In this document: positions 59,005 to 64,000 of the stretch, in pieces
How positions within the stretch are numbered: the first letter of the stretch is position 1
How the letters are laid out: the number at the start of each line of letters is the position of its first letter
Source of the DNA: SIG437 sp045576235
GTDB taxonomy: Bacteria; Bacillota; Clostridia; UBA1381; UBA9506
Length of the DNA stretch: 64,000 bases
Assembly: GCA_045576235.1 (NCBI GenBank)
Contig: JAZNGA010000007.1
Coordinates: 42,043 to 106,042 of the forward strand
Direction: 5' to 3'
The notes under the pieces: model-generated
Told to the model about the DNA's origin: nothing
Database searches by the model: none
Seen by the model: only the letters and a program-made list of their open reading frames with translations
Made by a program: the position numbers and the translations under genes

Positions 59005-59936
59005 GCCACATATTTTTGGGAATAGACACGAGCAACTACACAACCTCGGTGGCAATTACGGATTGTGACGGAAATGTTCTTTCAGATAGGCGCAGATTGC
59101 TTGAGGTTAAAGAGGGGGCACGCGGACTGAGGCAGAGTGATGCCCTTTTTTTGCACATAAAAAATCTGCCTGAACTGATAGTTTCGCTTGATGTTAATAT
59201 GAAAAACATTTCTGCTGTGGGGGCAAGCTTTGCTCCGAGAAATGTCCAGGGCTCATATATGCCTGTTTTTTTGGGCGGCAATGGAGCAGGAAAAATGATA
59301 GCAAAAACTCTTTCTGTTCCGTGCTATGAATTTTCTCATCAGGAGGGACATATCAGAGCAGGGCTTTATCAAACTGATTGTGACGAAAATGAGTTTTACA
59401 GCGTTCATATGTCAGGTGGAACAACAGAGATATTGAAGGTCAAAAGAGATGGAGTCTCGTTTGAGACAGAAATTGTCGGCAAAACACTTGATATCAGTGC
59501 AGGTCAGCTGATTGACAGAATCGGAGTCAAGCTTGGACTTGATTTTCCGTGCGGAAAGGCTTTGGACGAGCTTTGCGCAGAAGGTTCGGAGATTAAAACG
59601 CCTGCTGTTTGCATTAAAGGTTCAGAGATGAATTTTTCGGGAACGGAAACGCATTTTTTCAGGCTTATTGAATCGGGCGTGCCGACGCCAGAGATAGCAT
59701 ATCTTGCTTTTTCAGCTATAGCAGACGCCCTGATTAAAAGCATTTTGCACATATTTAAGGTCTTCGGCAGAAAGCGTGTGCTTTTTGTGGGTGGTGTTGC
59801 TTCGAATTCACTTATAAGAAATAAAATAGAAAACGCTCTTTGCGGCGATGCGCTGTTTTCAATGCGCGAATATTCAACCGATAACGCTGTCGGAATATCG
59901 CTTCTTGCAGGAGAGATGTTTAAGAGGAGTTTGTGA
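59001..59936 (+). CDS. TsaD-like (M22 / Kae1-family) paralogue
   Basis: A 311-residue ASKHA-fold protein. G-I-D-T-S-N-Y-T-T-S, the metal motif H-Q-E-G-H-I-R-A and S-G-G-T-T-E relate it to TsaD/Kae1, which adds the threonylcarbamoyl group in t6A tRNA. True TsaD proteins are about 335-345 residues and have H-x-E-G-H with more conserved surroundings; this shorter type between nusB and xseA occurs in many Clostridia and is annotated as O-sialoglycoprotein endopeptidase. The tsaE and tsaB genes are about 2 kb away, so the relation to t6A synthesis is of interest. ATG overlaps nusB. Confidence 0.85.
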   Translation: MSHIFLGIDTSNYTTSVAITDCDGNVLSDRRRLLEVKEGARGLRQSDALFLHIKNLPELIVSLDVNMKNISAVGASFAPRNVQGSYMPVFLGGNGAGKMIAKTLSVPCYEFSHQEGHIRAGLYQTDCDENEFYSVHMSGGTTEILKVKRDGVSFETEIVGKTLDISAGQLIDRIGVKLGLDFPCGKALDELCAEGSEIKTPAVCIKGSEMNFSGTETHFFRLIESGVPTPEIAYLAFSAIADALIKSILHIFKVFGRKRVLFVGGVASNSLIRNKIENALCGDALFSMREYSTDNAVGISLLAGEMFKRSL

Positions 59937-61135
59937 TGGAAACTGCTAATGTAATGACTGTGACTGTCTCGGCGCTTAATAATTACATAAAAAGAGTTAT
60001 GGATAATAATTCATATCTTAAGGACATTTGTGTCAAGGGTGAGATTTCTAACTATAAAGCTCATTCATCAGGGCATATCTATATGACCTTAAAGGATGAG
60101 GGCTCTGTGATAAAAGCGGTTATGTTTAAGGGTGCGGCTAAGCTTTTAAGGTTTAACATGGAAAACGGAATGAAGATTATAGCGCGCGGAAGAGTTTCTG
60201 TCTATGAGGCTGGAGGTCAGTATCAGATGTATATTGAAAGCGTGCAGCCCGATGGCGTCGGAGCTTTATATGTGGCTTTTGAGCAGCTTAAAGAAAAGCT
60301 GAAGGAAGAAGGGCTCTTTGACGAAAAGTTTAAAAAGCCAATTCCGAAATATCCTGAAATCATCGGGGTTGTCACGGCGGCAACAGGAGCAGCTGTGAGA
60401 GATATAATAAATGTTTTGGGCAGGCGCTATCCTTTAGCTCGCGTGAGAGTGCTTCCTGTGGCTGTTCAGGGTGACGGAGCAGGAGAAGAAGTGGCCAGAG
60501 CAATAGGCTATTTAAACGAACATAAGCTGTGTGATGTTATAATAGCAGGCAGAGGCGGAGGCTCAATAGAAGACCTGTGGGCATTTAACGAAGAATGTGT
60601 TGCAAGAGCGATTTTCAGGTCGGAAATCCCCGTTATTTCTGCAGTGGGGCATGAGGTCGATTTCACAATTGCTGATTTTGTGGCAGATATGCGTGCACCA
60701 ACTCCCTCTGCGGCGGCTGAAATTGCAGTCCCGAGCACACAGGAGCTGATGAGCTTTATAATGAGTGCAAAAAGTGGAATGTTTGCAAATATGACATCAC
60801 TCATAGAGAGAAAACGCCACAAATTGTCACTCTGTGAAAACAATCCCGCATTTAAACTTTTCAGGAACTTTATTAAAGATAAAGAGCTCGAGCTTGATTC
60901 TATGGTGACAGATTTGGAAAACGCCATAAAGGAGCTTTTGAAAACAAGAAAAGAAGCGTTTATGATGCACATAGGCAAGCTTGATGCATTAAGCCCTTTA
61001 AAAGTTTTGGAAAGAGGATATAGCGTTGCTTTTTCAGACAGCGGAAAGGTCATAAGAAAATGTGAAGATACAAAAAGCGGAGAAAAAATCAGTCTCAGGC
61101 TTTCAGATGGTGAAATAGGCTGTATTGTTAAATAG
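59936..61135 (+). CDS. xseA: Exodeoxyribonuclease VII large subunit
   Basis: The 399-residue XseA has the N-terminal OB fold (V-K-G-E-I-S-N-Y-K-A-H-S-S-G-H-I-Y) and the ExoVII nuclease domain (G-R-G-G-G-S-I-E-D-L-W-A-F-N, A-V-G-H-E-V-D-F). With XseB it degrades single-stranded DNA. ATG 59936 follows AGAGGAG. No xseB follows; the usual small (about 70-residue) partner is absent from the neighbourhood, and the next gene is an unrelated hypothetical. xseB could be elsewhere in the genome. Confidence 0.94.
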   Translation: METANVMTVTVSALNNYIKRVMDNNSYLKDICVKGEISNYKAHSSGHIYMTLKDEGSVIKAVMFKGAAKLLRFNMENGMKIIARGRVSVYEAGGQYQMYIESVQPDGVGALYVAFEQLKEKLKEEGLFDEKFKKPIPKYPEIIGVVTAATGAAVRDIINVLGRRYPLARVRVLPVAVQGDGAGEEVARAIGYLNEHKLCDVIIAGRGGGSIEDLWAFNEECVARAIFRSEIPVISAVGHEVDFTIADFVADMRAPTPSAAAEIAVPSTQELMSFIMSAKSGMFANMTSLIERKRHKLSLCENNPAFKLFRNFIKDKELELDSMVTDLENAIKELLKTRKEAFMMHIGKLDALSPLKVLERGYSVAFSDSGKVIRKCEDTKSGEKISLRLSDGEIGCIVK

Positions 61136-61206
61136 TTTTATGACTTTACTTTAACTGAAATTTGTGATAAAATAAACCGGTAAATTTATTTGGAGGAGAA
61201 TTAGCC

Positions 61207-61701
61207 ATGACAAAACGACCAAACAAAAGAAAATCAGCGACGAAAAAGTTTTTTATTTGCGGTTTGCTCATAGTAGCTGCATTGGTTGCGCTGTTTTTTG
61301 TTTCATTTTCTATAACTAAACTTGTTTTGAATTCAAACCAGAATCCTGGGCTTGGTGATAATGGGAAATATGAAGAAGCATCAGCGACACCCAAGCCGAC
61401 CTATGAAGAGCTTGAGAAAATGGTGATTGAAAAGGACAAGAAGATAAAAGATTTAGAAGACGAGCTTGAGAGATATAGAGAAAATGCTGTTCAGGCGACA
61501 ATATCTCCTTCTGCACAAAGCTCTGATGCGACTCAGACTTCGGCGCCCCAGCAAACAAAGGCACCGCAGGAAACAAAAGTGCCGCAGGAAACAAAAGCGC
61601 CGGCTCCAACGCAGACTTCAGCTCCAACCCAGATCCCTGCACCTGCGACTCAGACTCCCGCAACTGAGGCTCCTGCAGCGGCTGGAGTTCCAGCGGCTTA
61701 A
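61207..61701 (+). CDS. Membrane-anchored low-complexity protein
   Basis: 164 residues. A Lys/Arg-rich cytosolic start, one membrane segment (about residues 15-37), a short heptad-like coiled coil (residues 65-95, E-K-D-K-K-I-K-D-L-E) and a tail of over 60 residues of Pro/Thr/Ala/Gln with repeats of A-P-Q-E-T-K. The tail looks like a wall-spanning or adhesive spacer. GGAGGAG precedes the ATG. No family recognised. It lies between xseA and tsaE; 11 bp separates it from tsaE, so it may share that transcript. Confidence 0.75.
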   Translation: MTKRPNKRKSATKKFFICGLLIVAALVALFFVSFSITKLVLNSNQNPGLGDNGKYEEASATPKPTYEELEKMVIEKDKKIKDLEDELERYRENAVQATISPSAQSSDATQTSAPQQTKAPQETKVPQETKAPAPTQTSAPTQIPAPATQTPATEAPAAAGVPAA

Positions 61702-61712
61702 AAAGAGGGCAT

Positions 61713-62159
61713 ATGAGCAAAATATTTGGCGAGTTTATAACAAACAACGAAGAAGAGACGGCTTCTCTTGCAAAGGAGCTTGCAAAAACATTAGAGTCAG
61801 GAGCGGTCATATGTCTTTTCGGTGACTTAGGTGTCGGAAAGACTGTTTTCACTAAAGGTATTTGCGCTTACCTTGGGACAAATGATTATATAAACAGTCC
61901 CACTTTTACCATAGTGAATGAATATGAGGCAAAGGATTTTAACATTTCTCATTTTGATATGTATAGAATAGAAGATTCGTCTGAACTTATAGAAATTGGT
62001 TTTTCAGAATATTTATCAAAGGATGGGATATGTATAATTGAATGGCCTGAAAATATTTTTGACGAGCTTCCGAAGAAAAGAATAGATGTGAAAATTGAGC
62101 GTGTCTCTTTTGATGAGGAGCAGAAAAGAAGAGTTACAATAGCAATGAGAGAGGCTTAA
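61713..62159 (+). CDS. tsaE: tRNA t6A ATPase TsaE
   Basis: A 148-residue P-loop ATPase needed for t6A modification of tRNA. F-G-D-L-G-V-G-K-T-V-F is the P-loop; N-S-P-T-F-T-I-V-N-E-Y and E-W-P-E are family landmarks. It directly precedes tsaB (3 bp), the usual order. Ribosome site is AGAGGGCAT, short spacing. Part of the tsaE-tsaB-rpiB-dcd row. Confidence 0.95.
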   Translation: MSKIFGEFITNNEEETASLAKELAKTLESGAVICLFGDLGVGKTVFTKGICAYLGTNDYINSPTFTIVNEYEAKDFNISHFDMYRIEDSSELIEIGFSEYLSKDGICIIEWPENIFDELPKKRIDVKIERVSFDEEQKRRVTIAMREA

Positions 62160-62162
62160 ATT

Positions 62163-62840
62163 ATGTTGATTTTAGGAACAGATACTTCTTCAAAAGCGGC
62201 GGCTGCCGCGCTTGCAGAGGATGGAAAAATTATCTGTGAATACACTTTAAATATTAATAACACACATTCGGAAAAATTTCTGCCGCTTATCGAGCAGATG
62301 CTTTCTGACACAGGGCATAGCTTTGAGGATGTTGATGTCTTTGCTTGTGGACTCGGTCCCGGCTCTTTCACGGGCATAAGGATTGGAGTGGCAACAATCA
62401 AAGGACTTTGCGGCGCTCTTTCAAAAAAAGCGGTAGGGGTTTCGAGCTTGGAAGCTCTGGCATATAATGCAATCGGCTTTTCGGGATTGATTGTTCCGAC
62501 GGTGTTTGCGCGTGCTGATGAGGTGTTCTGCGCAATATATAAAAGTGATATGACGGAGATTATGGCGCCGTCTGTTTTGAAAATTGATGAGCTTTTAGAT
62601 TTCTGTGCAGACAAAAAAGCATTGTTTTTAGGTGATGGTGCAGAAAAGTTTGCATCTTTAATAAAAGAAAAATCTGATGAATTTACTGTGGCAGGGCAGA
62701 ATTTCAGCATAATGAGAGGCTCGGGCATCTGTGCAATAGCCACAAAAAAAGCAGAAAAAGATGAATTTACAGACTATGCCGAACTGATACCGATTTATTT
62801 AAGACAAAGTCAGGCGGAGAGAGAATATAATAAAAAATAA
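62163..62840 (+). CDS. tsaB: tRNA t6A protein TsaB
   Basis: A 225-residue inactive ASKHA-fold protein that binds TsaD. G-T-D-T-S-S-K-A-A and G-L-G-P-G-S-F-T-G-I-R-I-G are diagnostic. rimI and tsaD usually follow tsaB in Firmicutes; here rpiB follows instead, so the canonical tsaD must be elsewhere or be replaced by the paralogue at 59001. Confidence 0.94.
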   Translation: MLILGTDTSSKAAAAALAEDGKIICEYTLNINNTHSEKFLPLIEQMLSDTGHSFEDVDVFACGLGPGSFTGIRIGVATIKGLCGALSKKAVGVSSLEALAYNAIGFSGLIVPTVFARADEVFCAIYKSDMTEIMAPSVLKIDELLDFCADKKALFLGDGAEKFASLIKEKSDEFTVAGQNFSIMRGSGICAIATKKAEKDEFTDYAELIPIYLRQSQAEREYNKK

Positions 62841-62865
62841 TAAACAGTAAGGAAGGGAAAATAAG

Positions 62866-63300
62866 ATGATAGTTATTGGAAGCGACCATGGCGGTTACGA
62901 ATTAAAGGAAGTTATAATTAAACATTTAGAGTCAATTGGCAAAGAGGTTAAAGACTGCGGAACTTTTGATGGGGCATCAGTTGACTATCCTGACATTGCA
63001 GAAGAAGTTTGTGCTGAATATAAAAAAGGCGGATATGAGTTCGGCATTTTAATCTGCGGAACAGGTATAGGAATTTCTATTGCCGCAAACAAGATTAAAG
63101 GCATTAGATGCGCTCTTTTAAACAATGAATATTCTGCTAAAATGACAAAAAGGCATAATGACTCAAACATCATTGCATTTGGTGGCAGAGTCGTAGGACC
63201 TGATATGGCAATCGGGATGCTTGAGGCCTATATGTCTGCTGAATTTGAAGGCGGAAGACATCAGAAGAGAATTGATAAAGTGAGTGAACTTGAAAAATAA
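62866..63300 (+). CDS. rpiB: Ribose-5-phosphate isomerase B
   Basis: 144 residues. G-S-D-H-G-G-Y-E-L-K, C-G-T-G-I-G-I-S and H-N-D-S-N motifs of the RpiB/LacAB family, with the catalytic cysteine. It interconverts ribose-5-P and ribulose-5-P (EC 5.3.1.6). GGAAGGGAA is the site. Its partner rpe is located in the same window (48.1 kb). Confidence 0.94.
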   Translation: MIVIGSDHGGYELKEVIIKHLESIGKEVKDCGTFDGASVDYPDIAEEVCAEYKKGGYEFGILICGTGIGISIAANKIKGIRCALLNNEYSAKMTKRHNDSNIIAFGGRVVGPDMAIGMLEAYMSAEFEGGRHQKRIDKVSELEK

Positions 63301-63333
63301 TAAACTTGAAAAATATAGTCAGGGGGGAACACT

Positions 63334-63816
63334 ATGCAAAGGCGCGATAAAATCAATTATTATCTGGACATAGCGCAGACAGTTTCTTTGAGGGGAACAT
63401 GCTTAAGAAGAAACTATGGTGCAATTTTAGTGAAAAACGATGAGATAATATCAACGGGGTATAATGGTGCGCCCCGTGCAAGAAAAAACTGCGTGGATTT
63501 GGGTTTTTGTATAAGAGAAAAGTTAAACATTCCTCATGGCGAGAGATATGAAATGTGCAGAAGCGTCCATGCAGAGCAGAACTGTGTTATAAGCGCTTCA
63601 AGACGCGATTCAATCGGGGCGACGCTTTATTTGGCGTGCACAGATCCGAAAACAAAAGAATTGCTTTCGGGAACAAACTGCTGTGCTATGTGTCAGCGAA
63701 TGATTATCAATGCAGGAATTAAAGATGTCATAATCCGTGACACAGAAGAAGAATATCGCATTATAAATGTTGATAAGTGGATAACAAATGATGACACTCT
63801 TCCGAAGGACATTTAA
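63334..63816 (+). CDS. dCMP deaminase family protein (ComEB-like)
   Basis: 160 residues with the zinc cytidine-deaminase motif H-A-E-Q-N and, 35-40 residues on, C-C-A-M-C-Q-R-M. It deaminates dCMP to dUMP for thymidylate synthesis (EC 3.5.4.12). G-T-C-L-R-R and S-T-G-Y-N-G-A-P-R are typical. GGGGGGA is its site. Located just before the repeat copy and IS at the right edge. Confidence 0.9.
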   Translation: MQRRDKINYYLDIAQTVSLRGTCLRRNYGAILVKNDEIISTGYNGAPRARKNCVDLGFCIREKLNIPHGERYEMCRSVHAEQNCVISASRRDSIGATLYLACTDPKTKELLSGTNCCAMCQRMIINAGIKDVIIRDTEEEYRIINVDKWITNDDTLPKDI

Positions 63817-63840
63817 AGAATAAATATAAAAGGGATAAAA

Positions 63841-63868
63841 GGAGCTGTAGCAAAATGAACTCATTTTG
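63841..63868 (+). repeat. Interrupted copy D of the GCTGTAGCAAAAT terminator repeat
   Basis: GGAGCTGTAGCAAAATGAAC plus TCATTTTG reproduces the left arm and start of the right arm of copy A or B. The expected CTACAGCTCC and T-run are missing: from about 63867 the sequence changes to the IS left end. Confidence 0.75.
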
Positions 63869-63905
63869 AACAGAACCAGTAAAAACAGACAATAGAAAAA
63901 AAGAG

Positions 63906-63941
63906 CCTCCTATGGTATAATGAAACCAAAACCATAGGAGG
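63906..63941 (+). promoter_or_regulatory. IS hairpin masking the transposase ribosome site, with internal promoter -10
   Basis: CCTCCTATGG (63906-63915) pairs perfectly with CCATAGGAGG (63932-63941), which contains the Shine-Dalgarno AGGAGG. TATAAT lies in the loop (63916-63921), so a transcript from this promoter starts near 63928 and lacks the left arm. Only read-through transcripts would mask the site. Confidence 0.6.
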
Positions 63942-63949
63942 TATTTTTT

Positions 63950-64000
63950 ATGCCCAGAAGTTACATACACATAAAAGAATATGAAAAAGAGATATTAGAA
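63950..64000 (+). CDS. Transposase (IS3-like, OrfA type), start only
   Basis: Only 17 codons are visible: M-P-R-S-Y-I-H-I-K-E-Y-E-K-E-I-L-E. This start resembles HTH-type OrfA proteins of IS3-family elements from Clostridia. AGGAGG lies 8-9 nt upstream. Too short for firm assignment. Confidence 0.6.
   Translation, partial: MPRSYIHIKEYEKEILE

Larger units (their letters stand above)
63867..64000 (+). mobile_element. Left end of an IS3-like insertion sequence (continues beyond the window)
   Basis: The likely left inverted repeat begins TGAACAGAACC at 63867, in the IS3-family style (starts TG, GACA about 20 nt in). It lies inside repeat copy D. A transposase reading frame starts at 63950. The right end and target duplication are outside the window, so family and exact end are inferred. 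Confidence 0.6.

Noticed and set aside
61316..61852. 178-codon minus-strand frame
   Set aside because: Antisense to the Pro/Thr-rich tail gene and the start of tsaE, both well supported; low-complexity DNA keeps frames open.
62156..62743. 195-codon minus-strand frame
   Set aside because: Exact antisense of tsaB, whose motifs are intact.

Overview
The window comes from a low-GC, Gram-positive, strictly anaerobic, endospore-forming member of the class Clostridia. Sporulation is shown by spoIIGA-sigE, spoVG and a GerA/SpoVAF-type germination protein. Anaerobiosis is shown by a group B-like [FeFe]-hydrogenase, a 2[4Fe-4S] ferredoxin and a rubrerythrin. Cell-wall genes (murC, murJ, meso-DAP dehydrogenase, PBP1A, DacF, LCP, PASTA kinase) fit a DAP-type wall, and an SLH protein points to an S-layer. 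No ribosomal RNA, CRISPR array or prophage is visible. I cannot name the genus.

Layout. 1-7.3 kb: O-antigen-ligase-like protein (cut by the left edge) and murJ on the minus strand, then LCP protein, rsmA, GTP-type PEP carboxykinase and a tiny repeat-containing lipoprotein. 7.4-12.1 kb: a hypothetical protein, sigE-spoIIGA and spoVG (minus), then murC. 12.2-15.6 kb: an apparently decaying or rearranged catabolic locus, with a frameshifted AraC regulator, an in-frame chimera of a Gfo/Idh/MocA dehydrogenase N-terminus and a DegT-type aminotransferase, and an amidohydrolase. 15.6-24.7 kb: comM-like ATPase, M24 peptidase, DUF4830-like protein, germination protein, ferredoxin, XRE-S24 repressor, PHP phosphoesterase, DegV, and a ComEC-like MBL hydrolase with a DUF3006-like partner. 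24.8-32.9 kb: SLH surface protein, DacF, MFS transporter, B12-dependent methionine synthase without reactivation domain and a small Cys-rich protein. 32.9-33.2 kb: a multi-hairpin repeat element beside tRNA-Leu(CAA). 33.2-46.1 kb: ddh, two further AraC regulators, hydrogenase, PBP1A, two phosphohexomutases, a structured noncoding stretch, rubrerythrin and a CBM9-like protein. 46.1-54.7 kb: a long minus-strand housekeeping run (cdaR, cdaA, rpe, rsgA, prkC, prpC, rlmN, rsmB). 54.8-64 kb: TspO, VanW protein, radA, nusB, a TsaD paralogue, xseA, tsaE, tsaB, rpiB, dCMP deaminase and the start of an IS element at the right edge.

How it works together. Most genes are housekeeping, in short operons with tight spacing or 1-11 nt overlaps, strong Shine-Dalgarno sequences and readable intrinsic terminators. 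prkC-prpC is a kinase/phosphatase pair sensing muropeptides, and cdaA-cdaR makes c-di-AMP; both connect to the cell-wall genes. A Spo0A box sits in front of spoIIGA-sigE. Many start codons look like TTG.

The accessory content most worth attention is the chimeric dehydrogenase/aminotransferase, the GTGAAAT/ATTTCAC hairpin element, a dispersed terminator-like repeat containing GCTGTAGCAAAAT (four copies, one apparently split by the IS), the structured region after the first phosphohexomutase, and a translation-shielding hairpin at the start of the IS transposase.
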